NCBI GenBank assembly: GCA_037501455.1
Contig: CM074860.1
Span: 38,636,501-38,700,500, forward strand
Length of the DNA stretch: 64,000 bases
Source of the DNA: Lantana camara
Taxonomy: Eukaryota > Streptophyta > Magnoliopsida > Lamiales > Verbenaceae
Direction of reading: 5' to 3'
How positions within the stretch are numbered: the stretch's first letter is position 1; each line of letters opens with the position of its first letter. The notes under the pieces are model-generated. The model searched no databases. It had not been told where the DNA came from and saw only the letters and a program-made list of their open reading frames with translations. The position numbers were made by a program, and so were the translations under genes. Positions 1 through 12,819 of the stretch are shown piece after piece.

Positions 1-99
1 GATATTCGGGGTTTAAGGTGTCTCCGAAGTGTGGCAGTGTAACCTACAAGATAAGGCACGCCTTGTAACTCTACTACGACAAGGACGAGCAAGGTAATG

Positions 100-730
100 G
101 TAGAGACGAGTTTCCCCACAAATTGAAGCCAAGAGCGAAGGATTAACTTGGGGATGTCTTTGTTCATGAGTTTAAGAAGAGGTGTACCCCGACTGTTCTA
201 CACAATCGAAGAATTGAAGAATTTCTCAACCTTAAACAAGGCAAAGGAACGGTTGTGAAGTATATCAATGAGTTCGAGAAACTAGGCAAATATGTACCTC
301 ACATATGGGCAACGAAGAGATGAAAGTAAGGTGCTTTATGGAAGGCCTTCGGGAGAAGTTCAAGGAAGCTTTAATTGCAAAGAATACGAGCATTTGGGAC
401 AAGGCAACTACTAAAGCTTTAAGGGTTGAAAATTTGAAAGTGGCTGGTGGAAAAGAAGGTGAGGATTCGGAATCAAGAAATGAGTTGGGGTTTCGCTCCA
501 ACCTACGAGTAGAGGAAAATCTCAACATTCAGGTATTCAAGCCAAAAGGAAGATCCGTGGGAAGAAGTATAAAGTCGGGAATTCTTCCAGAACACGAAAG
601 AAGTCTCAACCATGTGAAATTATGGAGAAACTAATCACGCCTACAACATGTGTTGGGATCGGTTGAAGAAGTGTCATGCATGCGGATCGAAGAATCATTT
701 GGTCATAGAATGGGATCGATTAAGGAATCA
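100..730 (+). pseudogene. degenerate gypsy gag fragment
   Basis: Gag forms the capsid of the cytoplasmic retroelement particle. Three-frame reading shows the usual order of a plant Ty3/gypsy gag. First comes a capsid stretch resembling EFLNLKQGKGTVVKYINEFE (about 210-285). Next is a segment ending in a WDKATTKALRVE-like motif (about 395-430). A cysteine/histidine stretch at about 615-720 looks like a damaged CCHC knuckle (CHACGSKNH). Frameshifts and stops separate these pieces; the longest open part is 305-634. No protein can be made from it. The same capsid motifs occur in the better preserved gags at 43801-42116 (minus) and 61798-63083 (plus), which supports the call. Confidence 0.65.
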
Positions 731-2548
731 CAAATGATAGGAATGAAATCAAAGGATTCAATTTGAACATTAACAAGAATTTGAGGATCGAGGTATATGC
801 ATTCATGGCACGTGCATTCACAACATATTTAATTATTGTCTTATTACTTGATTTTGATTATATGTATTCCTTGGAGCATTCTACGTGTCTAAGTGCCAAA
901 TATGTGTCATATTCCATTTGCACATTAACTCGGCATGCATAAGTTGGTGTTTGATTTTTAGCTTGGTACTCCCCGCATGACACGAGGGATGGGTTGTTGA
1001 GAATTGAGAAGAGTAGGTTGAAGATGAAAGAGGTGATTCGGGACTCTTCTTGTAAGGGTGTAGGCTAGGGAATTGATATGTAATTGGAACGAAGACTATC
1101 GCAAGGATATGTCGGAAACCCTTAAATCTGGTGATGAATCAAGGAACGATGTAGTAGACGACGTAATTAAAAGGGCACAAGAAGTTATTGTATGATGCGT
1201 CCGAAACAAAGAAGATTAACTCGATTTACGAGCATGAAGATAACCTCTATTTAACCACGACTTTGAAGAAATGGATCCGGGGAAGACAATTTAAAGTCCA
1301 TTCGAGTGGTCCAAGGATTCTAGAGATTCAAGGAAGAAAGATAATGCATTCGAGATGGTGGAAGTGCAAAGAGTGTCGAAAGGATCCACAAAGAAGCTAA
1401 TGTTATGTATCATATAATATACGATCATACAATGAGTTATCTAAAGAGATCAATATAAATTCCGAAGCATGAAGGCGACCTCTGTGTAACCGTGGCTTTG
1501 GAAGAAGGGGATTCCATGAGGGAAATTTTGAAGGTTTCTTTCGGATTTTCCAAGGACTTTAGAACTTCGAAGAGGAAAGATAAAGATTACGAGGTTGGTC
1601 TCGCACTCAAAAAGGGAAGAAAATACCGAGGAAAATAATTCCATACTTCAAAGGAATTATCACAAGGGAACGAGGCCGATTCTTTAGCAAATTTTACAAG
1701 ATGTGTATGAGGCAAGGAAATAGAGTATGAAGATGTTGATGTTTCATCGACTTCGAGAATCGGGTGAAGGGTTCTAGTTATTAATCGAAGTCCGAGGAAC
1801 TCCATTTTGGGGAAAACAAGAACAAGGCTAAGAGTATACTCAAGAGCGGAATTAGAGATTGAGGAAGTGTAAAGGCTAACCAACAACTATAGGATGAAGT
1901 CCGGAATGGTGATTGAAGCGGTAAGTGAACTACAAATTTCATAGCTCAAGTGTGAACAAAGATCATCGACAACAATCAAGTTCTTCAAAGACAAGCTTTA
2001 CAAAGCATTGGTGAACGGTACCTCAAACATACATATCACGTGCATCATGCATGTTTGAGTTTGTTTATACTTGTTTTGTTGTTATCTTTTTGCTTTGTGA
2101 GAAGTTTTGAGAGTTTGGGAGTTGTTGTTTTCGGTAAGATGAGGGTCGAGCTTTGCAACCGGATCAACAATCTTTTGAAGACTTTAGTGGTGTGAAGGGA
2201 GTCCGGACGTGAGACACTTTGGACTCTAGATCGTGGTGAAGTAGATTCGGTTAGAGCTTGGTTATAGAGCGGCGTGAGTTCAATAACTACGCCAATCGTT
2301 GAATACCGAGCCTTAGAGTTGACTCGGTTGTACTCAAACGGTGAGAGTTGAATCTACCTTAGACCCTCTTTATCGTGCGAGTCGAACAATTCATGACCGG
2401 ATCGATTTGAAGATTCAAACCCCTTGTGTTTGAAGACCTTTCTTGGGCTAACCCTCGTCGGGACGTCATGAACCTCGAACTTGGCTGAATACAGAAAGTT
2501 GTTCGAGCTTGAAACTCGAGCAGGCAAACCTGGGGACCAGGTTCTCTT

Positions 2549-2561
2549 AAGGGGGGGGAGA
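2549..2561 (+). other. polypurine tract
   Basis: A run of purines dominated by eight G residues lies immediately upstream of the TG that opens the LTR. This is the plus-strand DNA priming site of an LTR retrotransposon and fixes the element as plus-strand. Confidence 0.75.
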
Positions 2562-2562
2562 T

Positions 2563-5415
2563 TGTGACACCCCGCCTCTTCGGCATTCCAGGTACGGTGT
2601 CACGAATGAGTTTATTCTGTAATTTACGTGAATTATGTGATTAGCATGCCTACGTGTCAACGTGAGATTTATTTTAATATGTGTGCATTAGAATTTAATT
2701 AATTGTTCTTGGGCTCAATCGCCCAATAATTGCCGAATTAGGATACCCAATTTTAATTAGGACGTTTGAGCCTTCGTGGCTATTTGAGCTCGGGAATTCG
2801 AATTCGAATTCCGACCCTGCCATTTGATTCGTTTCGATGATTCGGATTTAATGGATTTAACCTTTTACTTTTCTAAAGCCATTTGATAGCCCTACCGTTT
2901 TAGAATCTGATCCGTTTGAACCGGAGTTTTGACCCTAACCGTTGCTATCCGATCCGACCAGTTTTTAGCCTTAAAGGCTGAAAATATTTCCCTTTTCCCT
3001 CACTTTGAAAGATCAGCATTGGCAAGGGAGAGAGAGGAGAGAAAGCTCCATTTTTGGCACCATGGCTTTGAGCTCAAGCTTCCGACGATCCAACCGTCCG
3101 ATCAACGACCCAAGGTAAGATTTGTGACCCTTTCATTACGTGTTTCGATTTAATATCCCTTTCGTGCCTTGGATTCGTGTTATGTGGCTAGTTGGAGAAG
3201 ATGATGAATAGTGTTGGGTTCGGGTTTTATGTGTTCGAGCTCATTTCGGGAGCTTTTATATGCAAATATGTGACCTACGTGTTATATATGCTTCGTGGTA
3301 TGAATTTCGTGTAATTTGGTGTTGCATGGGTTCGGGTGAGCATGGGGTTTGTTCCCATTTTCGCCAATGTTACTGTTCACGCATTTTTCTGACAGAACGT
3401 AGCCAAACGCCCGTTTCATGCCTCAGTTCATTTTTTAAACACCCGTTTGGTATACAAAAATCATTACAGAAGGGTACGACACGGGCGTTTGACCGTACCT
3501 TAAGGTCACGACACGGGCGTTTCGGAAGCTACTGTGTAAAATGTGATTTTTCAACTTTTGTGGTTCGATTCCTTTGCTTCCGAAATACCTTTGTATGTCC
3601 TTTTGAGTGTCAATTTGCTACTTTCATGTTTCGTTCTTGCCGAGTGTTTTGTTTATGCATGAATTAGTTAGTATGTGTTCATGAACACCTTGTTTGTTCT
3701 TAATTGCACTAATTGAATACATGAGTGTTTTCTAAGCATGATTATGACTTCATTACATTATGAGAAGCATAAGTTTGCATGAATTTGATTTGTAAATGAA
3801 CTTTGCCTACATACTTGCGTTCTTTAAATTCGTAAACATAAGTCGTGCATCAATGTGGTTCATGTGGAGTCTAAGCTTTTTGTTTTGTCTTCAGTTGGTT
3901 CAGGTGCACTCGGGGTGGTGTTTCGTGGTCCGTTCTGATTCCGGGGTGAATCATTTCTCCGGTTTTGGTTCTTCGGTGTAAGGTGAGGTTTAGGTTTGTT
4001 TCTTTGTAGTTAATACGACCTACGATCCTACGTGCTTGTTTTCAAAGCCCCGCATGTGACCATACTATTATACTTATATAATAGATATGTGCTTATAAGA
4101 TACATTTATGATCTTGTTACAAGATTAAATGATTTTGAACAATATATACGAGCATATGTGAGCTTGAAAATGTTTTGCAACGAGACTAGGCTCCAAACCG
4201 TGTGTTGTTAAGCAAGCTAGGATCTACCTAAACAGCTCAATATTAAGGAAGACACGGAGAGGTATGCGTATAGCATATGCCGAGTTGCAAGGGAAGGTAT
4301 GCTCGATAAGGTACGTAAGTTACGTTTATTTATGTAGCGAGTTAAGTGAATTAAGGAGATAATTGGTTGTTATTGGGCCCCGGAGACGTGGGTAAGGATG
4401 CCCGGGACAACAAGGGCCGTTGGGTTAAGCCTGTACACGGTCTCCATTTGAAGTACTTACGCGAGACTCTGGGAGGTTGAGAAGGCGTGGTACTTTGAGC
4501 CCTCGGTGGATAGCCGGGGAAGGCACAATGTGGGTTAGCTACCCCTTGTGTATACGTAATTAGGTGGAGAGGGTTTGACTCCTGAAACACCGTGGTTGTT
4601 GGGGTTGGATTGGTTTACGCTTAAGTTTTCTGTTTTCATACGTATGTTGATAACTGAGGAGTTAGAGTAAGACCCGTACTCGTTGGGTATAAGAATTCGT
4701 TAAGATATGTTGATTATAAAATGGGATAGGATATTTCCTTTATCATATTATACGAATATGTTAAGTTTGAGATGTTTTGATAAGTATATGTATAAGTTTT
4801 ATTCAAAAATGGTTTTGGTATGCAAAACCCTATCCCGGTTCGTAGTCTTTTGTTTAATACGTGCTTTGCTCTATATGTATATATGTGTTGGTGTGTGTTA
4901 GCCCCCTCACTCAGTCGAGTTGTAATCTGACCTTCTCCCTTTCCAATCTTTTAGTGTGCAGGTTTGCTTTGGAGTTTGGAGCTAGGCGGAGTTGAGTCAA
5001 GTTTTTGAGTCGGTCGGTCTGAGTCAGATTAGTTTGCATTTGCATTTGTATTATTTGATTTCGAATCGGTATGTAAGATACGTATATGGATGTTTATGCA
5101 TTTGTTATTTTGAATTGCCCTTGATGGGTTTTGTAAACTGTTGAAAAGAGGCCTGAGGAGCCCAAGTCTGCATGTGAACCGTGTGTTTAATTTCTGCAAG
5201 CCCGTGGCCAATGCATGTGTTTGAATTTTATCTTCCGCTGTTATCTGCTTTGTTGGTTGGTTTGGTTTGACAGGGTCTACGTTCAGCCTAGCTTAGGTGT
5301 TTGTTTTGTTTGTCTCCCGTTCGCTACGGTTTGATCCGGGTGCGGACTCTCCATTTCGTTGCTCGGGTTGGACCGTAGTGCGGGGGATGTGGTGCCTCAC
5401 GTGCGGGGTGCTACA
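2563..5415 (+). repeat. gypsy 3' LTR, 2.85 kb
   Basis: It opens with TGTGACACCCCG after the polypurine tract and closes with GGGGTGCTACA. It carries marks shared by other LTRs here: a GGGCCCCGG block near 4375, the CCTCACTCAGTC motif near 4905, GCTAGGCGG near 4982 answered by GCCTAG near 5286, and a CCCGTTCGCT motif near 5317. At about 3400-3535 it has an array of ACACGGGCG/AACGCCCGTTT motifs. ORFs inside it (for example 3260-3667) are chance frames. The next ten bases are the target duplication of the LINE that landed beside it. Confidence 0.8.
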
Positions 5416-5425
5416 GTTATGATAT
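5416..5425. repeat. LINE target-site duplication, left
   Basis: GTTATGATAT, repeated exactly at 24499-24508 after the LINE poly(A) tail. The left copy directly abuts the end of the gypsy LTR, so the LINE inserted into that LTR's 3' flank. Confidence 0.8.
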
Positions 5426-5500
5426 GTCAGGTCTCTTCACTTCGGTGCTGCCATTTCTGTTCTGCTCTTGTGTTTTGCTCCAGTTTGTTTTTATCTCATC

Positions 5501-7500
5501 ATGGAAGGTGATATGGAATGGATTAACAAGGCTCTTTCCCTCACAGAGGGTGAAGAACTTAGCGACTGCGCTCCTGCGGAGGCTTGGAAAGCTAGGAGCC
5601 AAAAAAAAAAGGAATTTTGGGTGGTGGGACGCGTTCTCTCACACAAATTAATCAAATTTTAGAATCTCCGATTCACCCTGAATTCAGCTATGAACACAAT
5701 CAGAGGGTTGAAGATAGATAATTGGATGAGGGAAGATTTCTGCTTATCTTTTATCATGAAATTGATAGGCAGAGAATCATGAGTGGAACTCCGTGGGTCT
5801 TTGAGAAAAATCTTTTAATTCTCAAGAATATTTATTGTGATGATGACCCACAAGCTTTTGAGCTCATTATATGTGATTTTCATGTACAGGTAAAGGGTCT
5901 GCCATGGGGAAAACACAATCCAGCAATGTTTCAATACATAGGAAATAAATTGGGAATTTTCATGGAAATCGATGCAAGTAATAATTCTGGAAGCTCTTTC
6001 TCTACATCAGTTCGCATGCGTGTTGGTCTTAACATGTCAAAACCCATCAAAAGAGCCATGAAGATCAAGAGCCTGACGAGAGAAGATGAATTTTTGGTCA
6101 CTTTTTCTTATTGAAAATTACCGAATTTCTGCTATATTTGCGGCTTGTGCTCATTTAGCCAAATATTTCCCTCGTCAATGTGATGATAATTTCCAAGACC
6201 CAGCCCCCAATTACCCCTATGGGCTATGGCTTCGAGTTTCCTCTGCTCCCAACTCGTCAGGATGGAAAAATACCAATTCCGATGGTGGCTCAGGCGAAAA
6301 AAGTCCCTCTTTCAAGTCTGCTAAAAACCAGCCCCATACCCAACCACTCCAGTCACACCCCGACCTGCTTCCTGCGCCACAAATCTCATCCCCTACCAAA
6401 CATCCAGCCTGTACACTTCCACTCTCAGAAATCTTCAACAACCACCCTTTTCAGAAACAAATAAAATCTACATAAAAAAAAAATCCCTCTCCACCACAAA
6501 GTCAAGGAGCAACCCATACTCTAGCCCCACCAACTCCAATGGAAATAGCCTGCAGGAAATCAATTGTCACACTCTCTCCCCAATTTACGTGATCACTGAC
6601 CCCCAAGATAACAAGCTTCCCAACCATTTTCCCTTCCCAACCCTTCTCTACTAATCAAGTTAGTCAATTGGGGCACAATATTCCTATTTTCTCACCCACA
6701 ATCAACACAACCCATTTCCTAAATCCGCCACCGACCCACTACCACTACTCTATCCACTCCTCATTTTCTGGGTCATCTAACACACTCAAAAGGCCCACCA
6801 TATCCCCTCTTTCGAAGCCCAATAACAAAGACACTCCAAATACTACCCATAAATACTCAGCCCAAAAATGAAGTCAACCCAAACCTATCACCATCACTAC
6901 CAAAGAGCACACAGACATAAACACAGTTCCTCTCAACTTAACACAAATTTCGCAGCTTTCCAGCCCAACTCTTTGCTCTTCTTCATTGACTCGTTCCACT
7001 CAGCTGGTGAACTCATCCCCAACCGTTCTTTGCCAGCCTCTTCAGGAAATCACAAACTCCAGCTCTCTCAAACTCAAAGAAACTATCACAAGTCTTCAAC
7101 CCCTCAAGTTTAATGAACAAAAACTTCTTAGAACACAGGTTAAACCCTACTCTCCCACACAAATTCTTCCATCTAAAAATAACCTTACTTCAACCTCATT
7201 GGACATTGAACTCTCGGACCTTGAAGACCCATCTCAACTCATTAATGTTTCCCTCACTTTCAATCCTCATTTTCTTTTCTCCTCCCCCCGATCGAACTCT
7301 AGCCTCCAACCCTCACTCACTCAAAAAAGCCCTCGTTACTAACAATTATCCAAATCTACCCCCAAAAATCGTCCCCTCCTTCCCACTGTCAAAGTTAGTA
7401 GTGTGCTGTCTAAAAGGAAAACTGGTTGTGTTTTTCTGGACCCTTCTTGTGCCCAACCTGAAAGGAAACCTGCATTGGGCTCTCTTGTCTCTGGAAATCT
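5501..7500 (+). pseudogene. LINE ORF1 pseudogene (DUF4283, CCHC)
   Basis: ORF1 of plant L1 elements is an RNA-binding chaperone of the retrotransposition particle. The start MEGDMEWINKALSLTEGEE is at 5501. A DUF4283 core follows at 5722-6114, with the sequence FEKNLLILKNIY and a basic end. The CCHC knuckle begins LPNFCYICGLC near 6115 and is split by a frameshift at about 6148. A proline-, serine- and threonine-rich tail without a continuous frame runs to about 7500, where a second ATG-bearing segment leads into ORF2. Several frameshifts and a run of ten A residues near 5600 break the frame. It is inactive. Confidence 0.75.
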
Positions 7501-7545
7501 TTCTATTCTATCGGCAGAGGCTACCGTGCAGGCCCGTCGGACCCA

Positions 7546-10216
7546 ATGAGTCTACTTTGTTGGAACTGTCGGGGCTTAGGGGATGCCTTGAAGAATTGGG
7601 GGTTCTTATTCAAACCCATAACCCCGGAGTGGTATTCTTGTTAGAGACAAAATGTAAGTTTCGTAGAATTGAATTCCTGAAACAAAAATTTAATCTTTTT
7701 GGTATCAGTGTTGATGTTGTTGGTCGTAGTGGTGGTCTTGCTTTGTTATGGAGGAAAGATGTTGATGTTTCTCTGTTGAGCTACTCAAGATTTCATATTG
7801 ATGCCAGTGTTTCGATTGAGTCTGACATTTGTAATTGGAGGTTTACTGGTTTATACGGGAATCCAGATAACTCTAGGAGACATGAGACTTGGAATCTTCT
7901 CTCTCACCTGAACTCTAGCATGGATTTGCCTTGGCTTGTTTTTGGGGACTTTAATGAGATTCTTTCTTGTGATGATAAAATTGGTGGTGATGTTAAACCG
8001 TCAGGTTTGATGCGTGCTTTCCAGCTTTGTCTTCAGAATTACAATCTAGTAGATTTAAATTATGAAGGGGATCGTTTTACCTGGTCAAACAATAACAACT
8101 TTCCCCGTTAGAGAACGCTTAGACAGAAGCGTCGCCAACCCAAGCTGGATACAAAAATTCCCAAATTCCAAAGTGGAGCATCTTGATGTCCTTAATTCTG
8201 ATCACAGCCCAATTCTTACTTGTCTCGCTGATGCCCGCGCACCCAAGAAGAGATCCTCAAGATCCAGAACCTTTAAATTTGAAGCTATGTGGCTTCGACA
8301 CGAGGAGTGCAAAGAGCTTGTTGAAAAATAATGGAATGGGGGCCCTTCTACTGCCGATGTCTCCACTCCTTGGGCCCGTATTGAAAATTATAAAATAGAG
8401 CTTATTCGGTGGAATCACACTAAATTTCGAAACCCGTTCAAACGTATAAAGGAGTTGGAGAAAAAGACTGCTCAATCTCCGTAAGGGCCTTATTACTGAC
8501 CACTCTAAGCAGCAAGAAAAGATCATTAAGAAGGGAATTGACGAATATTGTGCTAGAGAGAAAATCAAATGGAAGCAACGCTCTAAAGCCCATTGGCTAC
8601 AAGAAGGTAACAGAAATACCTCTTTTTTCCATGCTAAAGCGTCTAGTAGGAAGAAGAAAAACACTATCTTGAAGCTACGAGAGGAAGAAAACAACTAGTG
8701 TGAAAATGAATCTGATATCCAGGATATTATTGTTAGATACTTCTCTAACATCTTCAAGTCCAGTTCACCTGATATTTATGAGATTGTTAGCATTTTAGGA
8801 TGCTTAAACAGAAGAGTAACAACAGAAATGAACCACCGTCTGTCAGAACCTTTCACTGCCAAAGAGGTTGACAAAGCTCTTTCTCAAATGTTCCCGCTCA
8901 AGGCCCCTGGACCCGATGGTATACCCCTTTTATTTTTTCAAAGATTTTGACATTTAGTTCGTAATGATGTGGTGGCTTGTGTGCTTTATTTTTTGAATCA
9001 TGGTCAGTTCTCTCAAATCATGCACTATACTCATATGGTTCTTATCCCCAAATGCCCCTCCCCTGAATCTATGTCTCAACTTAGACCTATTAGCCTTTGT
9101 TCTGTCATTTATAAGCTCTTTTCTAATGCAATTTCTAACAGGCTTAAACCTCTTATGAAATCGATCATATCTCAATCCCAAAGTACCTTTGTTCCCAACC
9201 GTCTTATAACCGATAACGTACTTGTTGCTTTTGAATTAAACCACTTTATTAAGTACAAGAAAAAAGGTAAGGAATGATGTTTAGCTCTCAAACTTGACAT
9301 GAGTAAGGCATATAACCGTGTGGAATGGAGCTTCTTGAACAAGGTTCTCTTAAGGTTTGGTTTTTCTGAGCATTTTATCAATCTTGTTTTGTTGTGTGTT
9401 ACCTCAGTTTCCTATTCTTTATTGTTGAATGGTTCTTCTTTTGGGCATATTACCCCTGAGAGAGGTCTTCATCAAGGGGATCCTCTCTCGCCTTACTTGT
9501 TCCTTCTTTGTTCAGAGGTCTTTAGTTGTTTGCTTGAACAGGAAGAGCGTATCAAGGGAGTTTCTATCTGTAGACAAGCTCCTCGAGTCTCCCATCTTTT
9601 ATTCGCTGATGACACTATGATTTTTTCTAGAGCTAATGATGAGGCAGTAGAGGGTATTCGGGATATGCTTTATAAGTATGAGAGAGTTTCAGGGCAGACT
9701 GTGAACTTTCAAAAGTCTTCCATTATCATCAGTCCTAATGTCTCTGACCGAACAAAAGATAGGGTTAGTAATATCTTGGGCGTTGATTCAATGCATATGT
9801 AGGATAAGTACCTCGGCTTACCTTCTGTCGTGGGAAAAAAGAAGAAGGAAGTTTTTCAGAATATTCGGGAAAGAATATGGGATAAAATTCAGGGTTGGTC
9901 CGAAAAGACCCTTTCACAAGCAAGTAAAGAGATTTTAATTAAAGCTGTCCTTCAAGCTATTCCTTCCTACTCTATGAGTTTCTTCAAGATTCCCGAAACT
10001 TTAATCAAGGATATTGAGTCGATGATCAGGGCCTTCTGGTGGAACAATGGTAAAAAAGACAAAATCCATTGGGTAAGTTGGGATTCTTTGTGTAAGTCTA
10101 AGAGAGAAGGGGACTTGGTTTTCGCGATCTATTCAACCTTACTTTATTGGTGAAACAATACTGGAGAATTATCAACAATCCTTCATGCCTTTTGGGTCAG
10201 ATTCTCCAAGCACGTT
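7546..10216 (+). pseudogene. LINE ORF2 pseudogene: endonuclease and RT
   Basis: ORF2 encodes the nicking endonuclease and reverse transcriptase. The ATG at 7546 starts MSLLCWNCRGLG, the usual N-terminus. Endonuclease motifs follow: VFLLETK, VFGDFNEIL near 7942 and SDHSPIL near 8200. The RT fingers/palm motif LDMSKAYNRVEWSF lies near 9290, GLHQGDPLSPYLF near 9465 and the catalytic FADD near 9603. Stops and frameshifts at about 7650, 8110, 8330, 8480, 9277, 9802 and 10120 inactivate it. It belongs to a different LINE lineage from the copy at 26585-34359, because its 3' part keeps an RNase H domain. Confidence 0.85.
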
Positions 10217-10439
10217 TGTAACATCCCGCTCGTCCGATTTATAAGGTACGCCACGTTTTAACCTTTTAATATGTTTAATTATGTGATTTTATATTTTTCG
10301 TGGGCCTATTTTGAACTCTTTTAGAGTTTAGGGGGCCCCTTTGTAATTTTCTCTTTTTAGGGGTTTTTTGGTCATTTCTCGATCGATCGAGTTTTCGACC
10401 TTTTTGACCCCTTCAACGCGTTCGAGGCTTCGAGACGAG

Positions 10440-11450
10440 TCTGTAGACTCTGAGTTTGCCCCATTCTGACGCCGTTTGCCCCTTCTACCGTTCATTTTGC
10501 GTGCGAGGACCCGGGGATAAAACACCTGAATCCTCGTTTTTCGAGCAAATGGATCAGCAGCTCTCTCTCTCTTCACCGCTGCTTCTCTCTCCTCTCTCTC
10601 GTTATACACACACACTTGAGGTGTGATTTCACACACACGCCCAAACTCTCTCGTTTCTCGACGAAATTCGATGAACCCTTAGTGCTTTTTGACGATCTCG
10701 ACGAGCCCGTTACATTGGTACCAGAATCGTGGCCAACCGACAAACGATGGTGGAGATACGGCGGATTTTCAGACGCGACGGAAGAGGAGTGGCGGAGCCG
10801 CCACTTCGCCGGCGTCCCTCGGTGGTTTTTGGCCACCATTTTTGACACGCGCCCCAAGGATGGACAGAAGACTTCGCGGCGCATCGTTCTGGGCAGGCGG
10901 CGCCGCCATCGGGGCGGCGAGGAAGCCGCACACGCCGCCCAAAGCGGCCTACGGCGGCGGTGCTACTGTAGCTGCGTAATTCCGTCGCCTCCGGCGACCT
11001 TTTTCGGCGAACTTCGACGGTTTCCAAGGTTTTTCAAGGCCCTGGTTCCATTTTCGGAATCAGATTGGAGAAAATCGCGGCGGAAGTGGCTGAACCGGCG
11101 AGTGGTACACCGGCGGACTTTCGGCGGCGGTTTGGGACCTTTTTTCGGTCGGTTTTGGTGGTGGTTCCTTCACGGAAGTTGCTCAGAATTATGGAATATA
11201 GTGGATGATGTTGGCCCCGACTCGAGAGCCGGCCGGCGGCGACGAACAGGTGGCGGACCGGCTCTGGACCGTTGGTCCTATTTTCCGGCAATTTTTCCGA
11301 CGTTTAGCTAGGGGGCTTTCGTAAGGCTCGTTACGGGCTTTCCAACGGCCGAGACACACATTTCTGTGCTTCCAGGGAATTTTCCGGCCACCGGAGGTGG
11401 TGGTCCGACGGCTGCACGTGGCGGTCAAGCGGGTTCCGCGGCGGTGTTTC
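10440..11450 (+). other. GC-rich island within LTR A
   Basis: About 1 kb of CGG/GGC-rich sequence inside an otherwise AT-rich LTR, preceded by CT-repeat and CA-repeat tracts. It holds an open frame of 231 codons (10616-11311). The homologous block in LTR B at 17160-18180 has a stop where LTR A has a CAA-type codon, so coding conservation is not supported. It may be the transcribed leader or promoter-proximal region; that is inference. Confidence 0.6.
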
Positions 11451-12814
11451 GATGTCCTCCGTACAGCGAGTTCCTTTCATCGTGATTTGTCAGTCGAATT
11501 GTAATCCAATGTGTACGAGATCATGTATGGAATGAATGTGGTAGGTATGGAGACTTTGATTTGATAATTTGAATCCCGATAGTTTAATTTGTGTTATTTG
11601 TTCAACTAAGATGGGATATTTATGTAATTTTCCTAAGTATATAAATTGGTATAACTTGAATTAATTAAACCTTGTAACTTGGTAAATAAATATGCTAATT
11701 ATGATTTCGTTATAAGAAGTTAACATCTATAACCTTGAAACTTTGAATTAAGGTTTAATCACGTTAATCGTAATTTGATCTATTATGAAACTTGTGAATT
11801 CGGTTTACATTATAAAATTATACGAAACCTTGCTTAATTAAATAACTTAATATCCTTCGTTTGTACATTCTATGGTTTGGTTAGAACTTGTTATGTAACT
11901 TCGTTATCTTTAAATAATTCGTAGCATGCTAATATATGAATCCTTTATGCGATATTTGAATTGAATGAGACTTATATGATTAAATTAGAAACCTTGGCAT
12001 GTAAGAATGGTTTAATTACACGAATGTAGATTGGTTATGCAATATATGAGTTAATATGATTTCTCAGAGTTATATAATGAATTATTTTGTAAGAAATTGA
12101 TATGAATTTGAAACCTGCTTATGTGATTGCATTTCGTAAGTGCTTGAGCATTGTCGTGCGTCTCTGTGTGGTTGTCCGAGTTTGAGTCTGAGCCCTGTGT
12201 TGTGTTTGTGTGTTCAGTTGGTTCAGGTGCACCCGGGGTGGTGACAAGTGAGTCGTGCAGGTCCCGGGGTGGACCTTCTGCTTTGTGTTCGGCTGTGTTT
12301 GGTACCAGGTGAGGTTAGGATATAGTTATACCCTATTGGAACGTGCTCGTTTTCGAATGCATGCGGTTTATAAGCCTTATGTATATGTAGATATGTGCGA
12401 AGTATGTATTTTGTTGGTTTTGTCATATGATTTGATTTGAAAAGTACGAAACGCTATGTATGAGCCTATGTATGCTTTGTCTCAGTTCTGTTATGATTTC
12501 GAGATCAGTCTGCGTGATATGTACGTACGATATGATAAGTACGATATGCATGAAATATGTCTGTCTGTCTGTGTGTGTGGCAAGATAAGTTTCCGGTATA
12601 TGTCTGTTTATCTGTGTGATGGGCCCCGGAGATTGTGGGTAAGGAAGACCCGGGACGACCATAGGGTCGCCGGTTACGACCCCTGTGCACTTCTCCACCA
12701 ACGGGAGACTTAGTTCTCCTATGCCGATGGAGCGCATTTTGGCTGGCCGTCGAAGGAACCGAGCGGGATCCTCCAGTTCACATGTTTCGTTCTGTGGTGG
12801 GTTGAGAGGGGCAC

Positions 12815-12819
12815 CTCTC
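12815..12819. repeat. target duplication of Copia-type solo LTR, left
   Basis: CTCTC, repeated at 14765-14769. The uninterrupted site is visible in LTR B at about 19541. Confidence 0.8.

Larger units (their letters stand above)
1..2562 (+). mobile_element. Ty3/gypsy internal region, 3' part
   Basis: This is the internal part of an LTR retrotransposon that enters the window already underway. It starts in a decayed gag, runs through about 1.8 kb without recognisable protease, reverse transcriptase or integrase, and ends in a G-rich polypurine tract directly before the LTR at 2563. The lack of pol suggests a non-autonomous derivative or an internal deletion. Its 5' LTR lies outside the window, so length and age cannot be judged. 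The stretch 730-2540 holds only short, stop-interrupted frames. Confidence 0.7.
5426..10216 (+). mobile_element. LINE (L1/RTE-clade plant LINE), 5' segment
   Basis: First part of a long interspersed element that inserts by target-primed reverse transcription. A short leader precedes an ORF1 pseudogene and an ORF2 pseudogene with endonuclease and reverse transcriptase. The element is cut at 10217 by a large LTR element and resumes at 23626 with its zinc-binding and RNase H part and its poly(A) tail. About 700 bp expected between the RT thumb and the zinc-binding domain are missing, so the interruption was accompanied by deletion. Outer limits come from the 10-bp target duplication. Confidence 0.85.

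Noticed and set aside
3260..3667. 135-codon frame rich in Cys and Phe
   Set aside because: Lies in the middle of a gypsy LTR across its palindromic motif array; no domain and no matching frame in other LTRs.
10616..11311. 231-codon open frame in LTR A as a gene
   Set aside because: It is in a GC-rich block where long frames arise by chance; the homologous LTR B frame has a stop, and no domain is recognisable.
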